Of a stretch of 64,000 nt of DNA, positions 43,546 through 53,217 are shown piece by piece. The stretch is from the NCBI RefSeq assembly GCF_020736705.1, contig NZ_CP085990.1:1178001-1242000 (forward strand). The letters are read 5' to 3'. Under the pieces are notes generated by a model, which was not told where the DNA came from, did no database searches, and was given only the letters and a program-made list of their open reading frames with translations. Numbering within the stretch: the first letter of the stretch is position 1; the number at the start of each line of letters is the position of its first letter. A program made the position numbers and the translations under genes. Origin of the DNA: Psychrobacter sanguinis. Lineage in GTDB: Bacteria > Pseudomonadota > Gammaproteobacteria > Pseudomonadales > Moraxellaceae.

Positions 43546-44169
43546 GCTGTTTCTCCTATAATGTAATTCAATAAATGGGCCTATAAATGGCCCCAGTATA
43601 TACTTTGTATTTTTAAGTTTAAGTGTTAAGCCAAACTGAGTTTATTAAGTTATTGATAAACAAAGCATTAAATTAATGTTTTAAAATAAACAGTAGATTA
43701 AAAAATCTCTGATGAAATTAATGGTTCCATTAAATGAATTATTTATGCTAATTAATTAGTGAAAACCCTTAACCTCTATCACTTCCTAATATGTCACATA
43801 AAAGAGTGATAGTTAACGAGACCACTGTAGCGGATTAAGCAGCAATAATAAATAGCTTTTATTAATATAAGTTTAAATTTATGTGATAAGTTGTGACATA
43901 AAAGGGCTTTATTAACATTTTCTATACAATAATTCTATGATTTTCTTTGCCTTTGTGGTGCTTAATCTGCGATTTTGATATGATGGGTTCCAATATTATA
44001 AGAAACATTTAATGTCATCTTTATTACAATTGTCTCGTGATACTTGGTGGTTTAAACGTTAAAATAGCCGTATTCAGTGATAGGATGTCAGACATTTATT
44101 ATTTTCGATGTTGTCTGGCTATTTATCCGACTCATTAGATTATTATTTCACTTAAAATAGAGTTTATTT
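43546..44169. other. Intergenic region between the channel-like and FKBP genes
   Basis: About 620 AT-rich bases between divergent genes. I see no open frame or RNA. A similar element occurs twice, CACATAAAAGAG at 43797-43808 and GACATAAAAGGG at 43895-43906, in the same orientation; its meaning is unknown. Promoters of both flanking genes should lie here. Confidence 0.4.
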
Positions 44170-44928
44170 ATGAACAAAGTAATGGTACCTAAGTTTTTAG
44201 CAGTGGCCTTAATGAGCACTTTAGCCTTTGGTTGTGCGAATAACGGTAATAAGTCTGATCAAAGCAGCTCAAGCTCAACAGTAACTGAAAAAAGTGCTGA
44301 ACTTGAAAAAGTAGGCTACAGCATAGGGTATGCCACTGCTGAAAGTTACAAAGAATCTTTGAATGATCTTAATCTAGATACCTTCGAACAAGGCTTCCGT
44401 GATGCTTACGGCAATAAAAAAGCAGCACTGACTAAAGAGCAAATGCAAGAAGTTATGACCAAGTACGAAGAAAAGAAACAAGCTGAAATGATGGAAAAAA
44501 TGAAGCAAGACGCCGTCAAAAATAAAGCAGCTGGTGATAAATTCTTAGCAGAAAACGCTAAAAAAGAAGGGGTAAAAACTACTGCTTCTGGATTACAGTA
44601 TAAAGAGATTAAACCAGGTACCGGCAAACCAGTCGGCAATAGTGAAATGGTAAAAATCAACTATGAAGGTAAGTTGCTAGACGGTACGGTGTTTGATAGC
44701 TCATATGATAGAGGCGAACCAGTTGTCTTCCCAGTTGAGGGTATGATTCCTGGATTTACTGAAGGACTAAAACTTATGAAAGAAGGCGGCACTTACGAGT
44801 TATATATCCCAGCTGACTTAGCTTACGGTGAAACAGGTAACTCAGGTATTGATCCTAACAGTACTTTAATCTTTAAAGTAGAAATGATTGAAGTGAATCC
44901 TAAGATGCCTGCGCAGCCTGCTCAATAA
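44170..44928 (+). CDS. FKBP-type peptidyl-prolyl isomerase, lipoprotein (FkpA/Mip-like)
   Basis: The 252-residue protein catalyses proline isomerisation to help fold envelope proteins. It has a lipoprotein signal with lipobox AFGC, a Ser-rich linker, an N-terminal helical dimerisation domain (KVGYSIGYATAESYKE to about residue 125, with a long charged helix), and a C-terminal FKBP domain beginning TTASGLQYKEIKPGTGK. Active-site-type residues are seen in VKINYEGKLLDGTVFDSSYD, GMIPGFTEGLKLM and LAYGETGNSGI. The lipid anchor places it in the periplasm or at the outer membrane. Two hairpin terminators follow. Confidence 0.93.
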   Translation: MNKVMVPKFLAVALMSTLAFGCANNGNKSDQSSSSSTVTEKSAELEKVGYSIGYATAESYKESLNDLNLDTFEQGFRDAYGNKKAALTKEQMQEVMTKYEEKKQAEMMEKMKQDAVKNKAAGDKFLAENAKKEGVKTTASGLQYKEIKPGTGKPVGNSEMVKINYEGKLLDGTVFDSSYDRGEPVVFPVEGMIPGFTEGLKLMKEGGTYELYIPADLAYGETGNSGIDPNSTLIFKVEMIEVNPKMPAQPAQ

Positions 44929-45009
44929 GTCAGCTGCACTAATTGCATTTTATGAGTCATATTAGTCACTGACTTGTCTAGCATAAGTTTAAAAAGAGAT
45001 ATCAGTGAT

Positions 45010-45043
45010 AAAAAAAAGACCTGCTTAAGCAGGTCTTTTTTTT
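45010..45043. terminator. Terminator after the FKBP gene
   Basis: A perfect palindrome whose GACCTGCTT/AAGCAGGTC core lies between runs of A and T, eighty bases after the stop. Confidence 0.9.
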
Positions 45044-45054
45044 GGTTATTAAAA

Positions 45055-45086
45055 ATGCGCCACTCAAATGAGTTGGCGCGTTTTTA
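45055..45086 (-). terminator. Terminator after argA
   Basis: Stem GCGCC-A-CTC with GAGTTGGCGC and a four-base loop; T-runs occur on both strands, so it probably ends argA on the minus strand and backs up the FKBP terminator. Confidence 0.75.
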
Positions 45087-45157
45087 GTTGGTACCTAGTT
45101 TAGTTGGTAAATAGCTTAGTTGATAAATAGTTAGTTAGTCGCTAACAACGGTAAAAA

Positions 45158-46480
45158 TTACAAAGGTTTTTTGAAAACTTTGGAATTTCGGCCATTGTGA
45201 TAAGCGGTTCTGCGAGGTTCAGGTAGCATCTCTGCACTAACTTCCTCAAAACCTTGCTCAATGAACCAATGTGCCGTACGGGTGGTTAAAGCAAATAAGT
45301 TGTGACGTCCATGACTACGGGCTTGCTGCTCTAGAAAAGCCAATAAGTCGGCACCACGGCTGCCATTGCGATAATCAGGGTGAATGGCAATAGAGGCCAC
45401 CTCCGCCGAGTCTTCATCAAGCGGATAAAGGGCAGCGCAGCCTAAGATCATACCATCACGTTCGATAACGCTATACAGTTCAATTTCTTGCTCTAGGCGT
45501 TCGCGTGAACGTTGTACCAGGATACCTTGTTCCTCTAGAGGAGAAAGCAATTCAATCAAGCCGACCACATCATCAATAGTCGCACGGCGAATTTCTTCAT
45601 AAGGATCATGACTGATTAAGGTACCTGAACCATCGCGGGTAAATAATTCTTCTAGTAAAGCGCCATCTTGAGCATAAGAAATGATATGAGTGCGGTGGAT
45701 ACCTTCACGGCAAGCTTGTGCTGCGCAGTGTAAGAAGTAATAAATTTCACGCTCAAGGTCACGGTCTCTTAAGAAACGATCGACCTCATTCGGAATCATA
45801 GCGTGTAACAGTCGACCTTCTTCATTAATACCAGTTTCACCGCCAAGGAAAATTAATTTATCCGCATTGAGGGCAACCGCAGCCTTTAAGGCCACATCTT
45901 CACCCAGTAAGTTGAAAATCTCGCCTGTTGCAGAATAGCCCATAGAACCTAAAATCACCATATGATTGTGAAGCAGGTTGTTTTTGATGGCTTCTACATC
46001 GATAGAGCGTACTTCACCTGTCATCTGATAATCTACGCCATCTCTTACGCCGTAAGGTCTGGCAGTGACAAAATTGCCTGATACGGCATCAATACGTGAG
46101 CCATACATTGGTGAGTTGGCCAGGCCCATAGACAATTGAGCTTCAATCTGCAGGCGAATGGCACCGACAGCCTCTAAAATAGTAGGCATTGCTTCACGCG
46201 GTGTGACGCGGATGTCTTTGTGCAAAGGAGAGTCGATCCCTAGCTGCTTTAAGTTCTTTTCAATCTGTGGTCGCGCCCCATGTACCAGTACCAGTTTAAT
46301 ACCCAAGCTATGCAGTAAGGCGAAGTCATGAATTAAATTACTGAAATTGGGGTGGTTAACCGCTTCTCCGCCAAACATAATGACAAACGTTTTACCTCTA
46401 TGGGTATTGATATAAGGCGCAGAATTACGGAACCAATGGACATAGTCAGGAGTTATTTGTGGCATAGCAGTATCATTCAT
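45158..46480 (-). CDS. argA: Amino-acid N-acetyltransferase (N-acetylglutamate synthase)
   Basis: ArgA acetylates glutamate in the first step of arginine synthesis and is normally inhibited by arginine. The 440-residue length fits the classical bifunctional architecture. An N-terminal amino-acid-kinase-like domain (KTFVIMFGGEAVNHPNF, VLVHGARPQIEKNL, ILGSMGYSATGEIFN) binds arginine. A C-terminal GNAT domain (residues from about 290: RRATIDDVVGLIELL, VASIAIHPDYRNGSRGADLLAFLE) performs the transfer. The ATG at 46480 has no strong ribosome binding site; the next ATG is five codons on. Confidence 0.95.
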   Translation of the reverse strand: MNDTAMPQITPDYVHWFRNSAPYINTHRGKTFVIMFGGEAVNHPNFSNLIHDFALLHSLGIKLVLVHGARPQIEKNLKQLGIDSPLHKDIRVTPREAMPTILEAVGAIRLQIEAQLSMGLANSPMYGSRIDAVSGNFVTARPYGVRDGVDYQMTGEVRSIDVEAIKNNLLHNHMVILGSMGYSATGEIFNLLGEDVALKAAVALNADKLIFLGGETGINEEGRLLHAMIPNEVDRFLRDRDLEREIYYFLHCAAQACREGIHRTHIISYAQDGALLEELFTRDGSGTLISHDPYEEIRRATIDDVVGLIELLSPLEEQGILVQRSRERLEQEIELYSVIERDGMILGCAALYPLDEDSAEVASIAIHPDYRNGSRGADLLAFLEQQARSHGRHNLFALTTRTAHWFIEQGFEEVSAEMLPEPRRTAYHNGRNSKVFKKPL

Positions 46481-47019
46481 ATCAAAATATCACAATAGGC
46501 TTGAGGCGAATTAGAGGAAAATATACGCTTTTACGATAGCAAAAAATGCCAACTTGGGCTATCTTTATTTTATTAGTAAAAGCCAAGCAACTGACTTAAT
46601 ACAGTTAGTTACGCCAATTTGTCGCATACTATCTGTTTTGAATCTGCTCTTAACTGTATTCGCCTTTATGTCTATACTGACATTGCCTGTATAATTTAAA
46701 GGTGTAAAATCAGACAATCTATCTTTAATGATCATAATAACAGCGTTTCGATAATAGCGTGTCAGTCACATGAATCTAGTTTGCTTATTAAATCAGTCCA
46801 TAATTAATTCAATTGATGACTTAATCATTATGTTTAATGACTATGCTTAATAACTATAGAGACTAGACGAAATACCTATATAGATAAAATAAGCATGACA
46901 GACAAAATAGGCGTAAGGTCTTGATTGTATAGACACTATGGTTAAGATTGCTGATACAGACTAAGTTTTTTAATATTTTACAACACTTTATAACCCTCAC
47001 TTAAAAGGAAAGGTATCCT
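46481..47019. other. Intergenic region between argA and the DUF11-like gene
   Basis: About 540 AT-rich bases between divergent genes. No open frame, RNA or repeat was recognised; it should contain the promoters of both neighbours. No ARG box could be assigned by eye. Confidence 0.4.
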
Positions 47020-47601
47020 ATGAAATTTTCTGCTTCAACTTCCTCTAAATTGGTTGCTAAGTTCGCTAGTGTTACAGCAGTAGCGTCAGTGATGTTGGCA
47101 GGTAGCCTAAGCGCACAAGCCATGTTGCCGACGCCTGAGCCTGAAATGAGTAACCCAAGCAATGCGCAAAACGCAGCGGTTATGCAACAAGGTCAAACCA
47201 ATCAGGCCGGTAAAGTAACCACCAAAACCGTTGCTGCTTTAATCAGTGTTGATGCCCAAGGTCAGCCTGCGTTAAAACCTATTGATGCCACAACTCGTCT
47301 GAAAAAAGGTAACGTTATTGAATATCATAGCTACTTTACCAACAATAGCTCAGACCGTATGCGTAATATGACTGTGACAATGAGCATTCCTGATGAAGTT
47401 AAGTTGGTAGGTAAAGTGTCTCCAGATACAGCTTCTGCTAGTGTAGATGGTACTAACTTCAACCGTATGCCACTACGTGGTCGTATTAATGGTGAAATGC
47501 AAGATGTGCCTTTAGACATGTATAAGCAACTACGTTGGAACATCGAAGGCTTAGGAGTGAATGAAACGGCAGTGGTTAAATATCGTGCTGTGGTTCGTTA
47601 A
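47020..47601 (+). CDS. Exported protein with a DUF11-like domain
   Basis: The 193-residue protein has a clear signal peptide, with cleavage expected after SAQA near residue 34, preceded by AAAGGAAAGG as ribosome binding site. The mature part starts with a Pro/Asn/Gln-rich linker. It then forms a single Ig-like beta domain with DVIEYHSYFTN-type and MTVTMSIPDEVKLVGK-type strands resembling DUF11 and related surface-protein repeats, ending AVVKYRAVVR. It is probably an envelope or surface protein; the function is unknown. Confidence 0.75.
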   Translation: MKFSASTSSKLVAKFASVTAVASVMLAGSLSAQAMLPTPEPEMSNPSNAQNAAVMQQGQTNQAGKVTTKTVAALISVDAQGQPALKPIDATTRLKKGNVIEYHSYFTNNSSDRMRNMTVTMSIPDEVKLVGKVSPDTASASVDGTNFNRMPLRGRINGEMQDVPLDMYKQLRWNIEGLGVNETAVVKYRAVVR

Positions 47602-47936
47602 TTTTAAGTTTTATAGACATTAATTAAGTATCGGCTTCCCTCATTTAACCCAAGAGTTAAATTAAGTCGATTAAAACATACTAATTAAAGTCGTAACGAT
47701 AGCCCATTACTTCATTATTGGAGTAATGGGCTTTTTGTATTGCAATGATATCGAATGGCATTATGGAGTATAGCTAAGTGTCATTAAGGCTTAATAAGCC
47801 TTTGTTAGATTAATGAGTTTGTTGAAAGTACTGTCAATTTATTCACAATTTCCATTTTTTAAATAATCTCTATTGTTTAAGTGCTTTTAATTCTTTAACC
47901 ACTCTCTATTTTAACTACTCCCTATAAGGTCACTTC
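47602..47936. other. Gap between the DUF11-like and choice-of-anchor I genes
   Basis: Apart from the terminator at 47701-47737 I see nothing but AT-rich DNA. The promoter of the downstream lipoprotein gene should lie toward the right end. Confidence 0.4.
47701..47737 (+). terminator. Terminator after the DUF11-like gene
   Basis: Arms AGCCCATTACT and AGTAATGGGCT with a ten-base loop and a run of five T. Confidence 0.88.
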
Positions 47937-49718
47937 ATGTCATCATCTCTAAATGAACCCGATTTAAATACTAAATTAACTACTGACGTTGAATCATATA
48001 AAGTTATAGCCAATAGTTTAATAATGACAGGGGCGTTCTCAATAAGTTTGCTGTTATCAGCTTGTGCTGGCCAAGGAGCAAACAGTCAAACAAATGATAA
48101 TAAAATGGTAACTGGGCAAGTTAGCAGTGATAAAGCGGCTACTACACGCTATAAAAGCGTGACCTTTAATCCCGCTGGTAGCTATGTACATGGCAATTTT
48201 GACAAATCAGCGGCGGAAATTATCGCTTTTCATCCAGCAACAAAACGTAGCTTCGTAGTCAATGCTCAAAATAAGAAAGTGGATGTCATCGACTTATCTG
48301 ATATTCATAAACCTGTCTTGGTACGTTCATTGGTGGTATCTGATATTGGCAGCGTCGTTAATAGCGTGGCAATACAGGGAGATACGATAGCACTCGCTGT
48401 CCAAGCCAACGTAAAAACTGATAACGGTCATGTGGTGCTATTTGATGCTAAGACTCTTGAACGTGTTCAGGTAATTGAAGTCGGTGCGTTACCAGATATG
48501 GTCACTTTCACCCATGATGGCCAATATCTGTTAGTGGCTAATGAGGGCGAGCCAGATGAAGAATATAAAGTTGATGCTGAAGGGTCTATCAGTATTATTA
48601 ATCTGAAAAACATTCAAAGCCCTATCGTTAAGACGGCGACTTTCAACAAGTTTAATAGCCAAAAGCAACAGCTAATTGACGCAGGTGTACGCATCTTTGG
48701 TAAAAAAGCAGATGGTACCAAAAGTACAGTAGCAGAAGATTTAGAGCCAGAATATATTGTGGTAAATAAAGACAACAAGACAGCTTATGTCAGCTTACAA
48801 GAAAACAATGCGATTGCAGTTGTTGATATTGCAAGTGCTCAAGTGACCAACCTTAAACCACTGGGTGCTAAAGACCATTCGATAGAGGGTAATGAGCTAG
48901 ATGTCAGTAATAAAGATGGGGCCATCAATATTACAACGTGGCCTATTATGGGCATGTACATGCCAGATGCGATTGCGTATTACACGGTCGATGGTAAAGA
49001 ATATATTATCACTGCCAATGAGGGTGACGCTCGTGAATGGGGTAAATTTGATGAGCAGGTGGGCTTTAATGATATTAAGACTGACCCTGCAAAATTTAAC
49101 CGTCAAGCTTGTCATAACCTAGACTGTGGTGATAAAAAAGCATTGGGTAAAATTGATTTTTCAGCCTCAATCGGTGATAGCAATGGGGATGGAATCTATG
49201 AGAATCTATACAGTTTTGGCGCTCGCTCATTTAGTATTTGGGATGTTGATAATTTGACAACACCAGTGTTTGACAGTGGCAGCTTCATGGGTAAGTATAC
49301 GGCCCAAAAATATCCAAATAACTTTAATGCCAGCAATGACAAGAACGACTTTGATGATCGCAGTGATAATAAAGGGGTAGAGCCAGAAGGGGTAGCTGTC
49401 GGTCAAGTAGGTTCACAGACTATTGCTTTCGTTGGCCTTGAGCGTATCTCAAGCATCATGGCTTTCGATGTGACCAATCCTAAGCAGGCTAAATTTTTAG
49501 GCGAAATAAACACACGTACATTTGATGATAAAAAATTAAAAGCGGCTAAAGAGGGCAGTGCACCGGCCAATGCAGATGGAGATTTAGGTCCTGAGGGGTT
49601 AACCTTTATATCTACGGAAAACTCTCCTTCTGGCAAGCCATTACTGTTGGTTGGCTTTGAGGTTAGTGGTAGTTCTCGAGTCTTTGAATTAGACTTCTCA
49701 ACGGCAGCAGCAAAATAG
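47937..49718 (+). CDS. Choice-of-anchor I family lipoprotein
   Basis: The 593-residue exported protein matches the choice-of-anchor I family, a beta-propeller-like module found on bacterial surfaces with varied anchors. The lipobox LLSAC lies unusually far in, near residue 42, after a long polar leader; the ATG at 47937 follows TAAGG. Family segments are AEIIAFHPATKRSFVVNA, ALPDMVTFTHDGQYLLVANEGEPDEE, ITANEGDAREW and GVEPEGVAVG. DSNGDGIYENLY resembles a calcium-binding loop. Some relatives are annotated as alkaline phosphatases, but no phosphatase motif is evident, so an enzymatic role is not claimed. Confidence 0.85.
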   Translation: MSSSLNEPDLNTKLTTDVESYKVIANSLIMTGAFSISLLLSACAGQGANSQTNDNKMVTGQVSSDKAATTRYKSVTFNPAGSYVHGNFDKSAAEIIAFHPATKRSFVVNAQNKKVDVIDLSDIHKPVLVRSLVVSDIGSVVNSVAIQGDTIALAVQANVKTDNGHVVLFDAKTLERVQVIEVGALPDMVTFTHDGQYLLVANEGEPDEEYKVDAEGSISIINLKNIQSPIVKTATFNKFNSQKQQLIDAGVRIFGKKADGTKSTVAEDLEPEYIVVNKDNKTAYVSLQENNAIAVVDIASAQVTNLKPLGAKDHSIEGNELDVSNKDGAINITTWPIMGMYMPDAIAYYTVDGKEYIITANEGDAREWGKFDEQVGFNDIKTDPAKFNRQACHNLDCGDKKALGKIDFSASIGDSNGDGIYENLYSFGARSFSIWDVDNLTTPVFDSGSFMGKYTAQKYPNNFNASNDKNDFDDRSDNKGVEPEGVAVGQVGSQTIAFVGLERISSIMAFDVTNPKQAKFLGEINTRTFDDKKLKAAKEGSAPANADGDLGPEGLTFISTENSPSGKPLLLVGFEVSGSSRVFELDFSTAAAK

Positions 49719-49741
49719 CTAGAACCGCACAATAAATGTAG

Positions 49742-49786
49742 AATAGGATAAAAGTCATTAACTATAACTTTTATCCTATTTTTTTG
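49742..49786. terminator. Terminator after the choice-of-anchor I gene
   Basis: Arms AATAGGATAAAAGT and ACTTTTATCCTATT with an eleven-base loop and a run of seven T, lying between convergent genes. Confidence 0.85.
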
Positions 49787-49843
49787 AGTTTCTAAATGCC
49801 GATCTTCTAACTCATAGTCAAAAAGGGCTAAGGGGTTGGCTGA

Positions 49844-50902
49844 CTAGTTTGACTGACTATAGATTAGCTGAGCTTTTTGAATCGCAGCTCTTATCGTCGG
49901 CAAGTTTTGTTCAGTGGCTTTGACGCCCGCTTCAATGGCTGCTTCACGATTTACAGTACTAATAGCACTGATATTAGCAACATCGGGTCGAATAATAACA
50001 TCTGCTCGCCCTATTTCTGCCTTATTGATGGTTTCGTAGTTTTGAGTATAAGGTCCAGACTTTTTATCGGCAGTCGACCCTTTATTATAGGTATTATAAC
50101 CTTGCTCAATAAGCGACCAGAGGCTTTTGTTCTTTGATCCTGCTTGAGAGGGTGACTCTTTATCCACTTGCAAATCAACCGCAATGACGACATCGGCCCC
50201 TAAGGCTTTAGCGGCATCTACTGGCACGATACTGACTACCCCGCCATCCACATACTTTTTGCCTATCTGTCCTGACGCTTTAGGGTCAGGAATACGAGGA
50301 GCGATAAATACATTGGGGACACTACTCGACGCTTGTACAATGAGACCCGCTTCACCTTCAGTAAAGACAGCTTTCTGTAGCGTGTGTTTTTCGGCAGCCA
50401 CGGCGGCAAAGCGGATAGGGAAAGACTCAATAGGTTTGTGATTGACTTGATTGTTCACGAAATTACGAAGTTTTTCCCCTTCAATAATCCCTTGGTAGGA
50501 TAGGGTAAAGTCAGTGAGTTCACTATCAGGTGTGGTACGTGCTATGGATTCTAAATCAGTAGCAGACTTGCCACTGGCGTAGAGACTACCCACAAAACTA
50601 CCGATACTGGTGCCAACGACTAAGTTTGGGGTGATATTATTGGCTTCTAATGCTTTGATGACCCCAACATGGGCAAAGCCTTTGGCACCGCCACCCCCCA
50701 ACACCAAGGCTATTACTGGCCGTTTGGTATTAGTAGAGGAAGTAGAAGTCGCCCTGTCATCTACCGGAAGAGTACTACAGGCGGTTAACAGTAGCGATCC
50801 TGTCAGACTTAAGCCCACTACAACAGACTTTAGATAAGCTGATGTACTAAAAATGCCAATCGAAATCTGTGAAACCGGTTTAGCGGCTACAGGGTTACGC
50901 AT
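49844..50902 (-). CDS. Patatin-like phospholipase, lipoprotein
   Basis: The protein (352 residues from the ATG at 50902, 357 from that at 50917) is a patatin-family lipid acyl hydrolase with a Ser-Asp dyad. Motifs in order: oxyanion loop GGGGAKGFAHVGV, nucleophile elbow GTSIG, and the catalytic aspartate in KYVDGGVVS. A lipoprotein signal ends LLLTACSTL, so it should sit in the envelope. It overlaps the 3' end of corC (ATGCGTAA, start and stop interleaved), so the pair is translationally coupled. It resembles the RssA/patatin group; the lipid substrate is unknown. Confidence 0.9.
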   Translation of the reverse strand: MRNPVAAKPVSQISIGIFSTSAYLKSVVVGLSLTGSLLLTACSTLPVDDRATSTSSTNTKRPVIALVLGGGGAKGFAHVGVIKALEANNITPNLVVGTSIGSFVGSLYASGKSATDLESIARTTPDSELTDFTLSYQGIIEGEKLRNFVNNQVNHKPIESFPIRFAAVAAEKHTLQKAVFTEGEAGLIVQASSSVPNVFIAPRIPDPKASGQIGKKYVDGGVVSIVPVDAAKALGADVVIAVDLQVDKESPSQAGSKNKSLWSLIEQGYNTYNKGSTADKKSGPYTQNYETINKAEIGRADVIIRPDVANISAISTVNREAAIEAGVKATEQNLPTIRAAIQKAQLIYSQSN

Positions 50903-51785
50903 CGTCGGATAACTCATCCGCCAAAGGGGTAAGCTCTAGCAGTTTGATAAAACGGCCTTCTACATCAATGACCGAGATATTCCAACCTTTGGTAATGACA
51001 TGCTCACCTTCTAGGTCGCCCACATAGCCTAATTCCTGCATCACAAGCCCGCCCATGGTATCCACGTCTGTGTCATCAAAAGTGGTGTTCAGCTCTTCAT
51101 TGCAGTCTTCAATCAAGGTTGAGGCTTGAACAATCCAAGTATTCGGCTTCTCAGGATGAGGAATGATGTTATTAATATCGCTGTCTTCATCAAAGTCATC
51201 ATGCTCATCAACAATATCGCCCACAATTTCTTCTAGCAGGTCTTCCATGGTAACCACGCCAACCATGTTGCCAAACTCGTCGACTACCACCGCCATATGA
51301 ACTTGGGTGCGCTGTAAAGAACGTAGTAAGGTATCAGAACGTGCGGTTTCACTGATATATAGAGGCTGACGAATTAATGACTTCAAGCGAAAAGAGATGT
51401 CCACATCCTCCTCTTGGCGAATCATATTAACCAACAATGGAATCAAATCTTTTGCCAATAGGATACCAATAACTGCATCATCATCTTGGCTGTCAAAGAC
51501 CGGATAACGAGAGTGATTGGTCTCCATTATCATATCCATGATATCTGCTAATGTATCGTGTTCACGGACACCTTCTACTTGCGGGCGAGGGGTCATGATT
51601 TCACGAACTTGAGTAGCAGGTAGGTCTAACACCCCTTCCAACATATCTACAGTATCAGGCTCTAAAAACTGATGGGAATTTTGTACCAGCTTTATCAACT
51701 CGTCACGAGTCTCAGGGGCAGTATGTAGCCAACGCTTTAAACCGCGCATCGACCAGCTGGCTGTGCCAGAATTGTCATCAGACAT
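50895..51785 (-). CDS. corC: CorC/HlyC-family CBS-domain protein
   Basis: The 296-residue cytoplasmic protein has two CBS domains, around REIMTPRPQVEGVREHDTL and VHMAVVVDEFGNMVGVVTM, followed by EDLLEEIVGDIVDEHD and a C-terminal CorC_HlyC domain from about residue 205. Family members are linked to magnesium and cobalt efflux with CorA/CorB partners, and E. coli YbeX also to ribosome maturation. There is no membrane DUF21 domain, so it is the soluble type. It usually sits near lnt or ybeY, neither of which is here; instead it is coupled to a patatin gene. Confidence 0.9.
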   Translation of the reverse strand: MSDDNSGTASWSMRGLKRWLHTAPETRDELIKLVQNSHQFLEPDTVDMLEGVLDLPATQVREIMTPRPQVEGVREHDTLADIMDMIMETNHSRYPVFDSQDDDAVIGILLAKDLIPLLVNMIRQEEDVDISFRLKSLIRQPLYISETARSDTLLRSLQRTQVHMAVVVDEFGNMVGVVTMEDLLEEIVGDIVDEHDDFDEDSDINNIIPHPEKPNTWIVQASTLIEDCNEELNTTFDDTDVDTMGGLVMQELGYVGDLEGEHVITKGWNISVIDVEGRFIKLLELTPLADELSDDA

Positions 51786-51969
51786 GGGGAGAATATCACC
51801 TCGTATGGTTATTTAGTTGCTCTCACTTTATCCCAAGGAAGATTTATATTCAACGCCAAACCCCAATATTTTGTCGGCTATTTTGTATTGTCACTGTGTC
51901 TTACGATTTGCTAAGTTATGGCGACTAAAATACACTTACCCCAATACTGCATCCGGGATATCACTTATT

Positions 51970-53169
51970 ATGTCAAAAAACAGCTCACTTACGCCTACAA
52001 ATAGCCAAATAGGGAACCCTAATACTGGGGTAAAGAAAGTAGCAGTCACTCTGGGTAAGGTTCTATTTTCACTGGTTTTTTTGCTAGCAGTTCTCTGGGC
52101 TGGACTTATATTTTGGGTGCATTTGGCAGAGTATAATGTTTTGCGTTGGCTATCTGTCATTTGCATTGCTTTATTCAGTATTATGACCCTTAAAGTGACG
52201 CTTAACCAAGATCGATATTGGCAACAGTGGCTAGTAGGATTTATGTCTCTGTGGTTGATGCTAGCGGCTTGGTTTGTGTGGTTGCCTCCCAAGCAAGACC
52301 GATCATGGATGCCAGAAGTCAGTCAAGTATTACAATTTACCCAAAACTCCCGCAGTCCTAATTTAATTACCTTACACAATGTGCGTAATTTCGATTGGGT
52401 ACGGGCACCAGGGTCTGAAAAATTAATACAACCTACACAGCCCTATTATTACAAGGCAGTGGAACAAGGCGGGCAAGACGTGGTGGCCAAAGAGCGCTGG
52501 AGTGAGCGCACCATTGACTTAAATAAGCTTAGCGGCGTAGATATTATTAATTCTTATTGGATGGGGGAGCAAATAGGTCATACGCTATTGAGCTTTAGAT
52601 TTGAAGATGAGCGTCCATTAAGTTTTTCTATCGAAATACGCAAAGAAGAAGATGAGTCTTTTTCAGCCTTTGGGGGTTTCGTCAAACAATTTGAACTGGC
52701 GGTGGTCGCCTCAGAAGAACGAGACATTGTCTATACCCGCAGTAATGTCCGTGGTGAGCAGGTATATATGTTCCCTATTCAAGGCCTGACTCAACCGCAG
52801 GTACAGCAGCTATTTATGGCTTATTTGCAACATGCTAAGGAGTTACAACAACATCCTCAATGGTATAACACCCTGATTAGGAACTGTACCACGGTTATTT
52901 TTGACATGGCTCGAGCGATTGATCCTCAATCGTTCCCCTGGGATTATCGAATTTTAGCTTCAGGCTATGTGCCCAATTATTTATATGATGAAGGTTTGTT
53001 ACCGCAGCAGATTAATGGGGCACCGCACCATTGGGATATAGATCAGTGGTATATTAAGGCGCACGTTAATCCAAAGGTAGCGGACTTTAGCTTTGAGGAC
53101 AACCAAGATCCAGATGCCTATTCAAAAAAAGTCCGTCAAGGTTTACCGCAGCCACGTTTGGTGCCCTAG
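51970..53169 (+). CDS. DUF4105 membrane protein
   Basis: The 399-residue protein has three membrane segments near the N-terminus (about residues 30-50, 58-75, 83-100) and a large outer domain of the DUF4105 (Lnb N-terminal periplasmic) type. Diagnostic stretches are SYWMGEQIGHTLLSFRFED, FSIEIRKEEDESFSAFGGF, VYTRSNVRGEQVYMFPI and YNTLIRNCTTVIFDMAR, the last with the conserved Asn-Cys. The ATG at 51970 is preferred; the frame stays open to 51817 but that leader lacks family likeness. The function of the domain is not established; a membrane-linked hydrolase has been suggested from the NC pair. Confidence 0.85.
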   Translation: MSKNSSLTPTNSQIGNPNTGVKKVAVTLGKVLFSLVFLLAVLWAGLIFWVHLAEYNVLRWLSVICIALFSIMTLKVTLNQDRYWQQWLVGFMSLWLMLAAWFVWLPPKQDRSWMPEVSQVLQFTQNSRSPNLITLHNVRNFDWVRAPGSEKLIQPTQPYYYKAVEQGGQDVVAKERWSERTIDLNKLSGVDIINSYWMGEQIGHTLLSFRFEDERPLSFSIEIRKEEDESFSAFGGFVKQFELAVVASEERDIVYTRSNVRGEQVYMFPIQGLTQPQVQQLFMAYLQHAKELQQHPQWYNTLIRNCTTVIFDMARAIDPQSFPWDYRILASGYVPNYLYDEGLLPQQINGAPHHWDIDQWYIKAHVNPKVADFSFEDNQDPDAYSKKVRQGLPQPRLVP

Positions 53170-53217
53170 GCTGGCCTTTTGAATAAGACTTGCCAGTTTG
53201 ATAGGGAAGGCAAGCAC

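Noticed and set aside
51817..51969. Extended N-terminus of the DUF4105 protein
   Set aside because: The frame is open, but the segment overlaps the expected promoter region of divergent corC, lacks family similarity and is followed by a better start at 51970.
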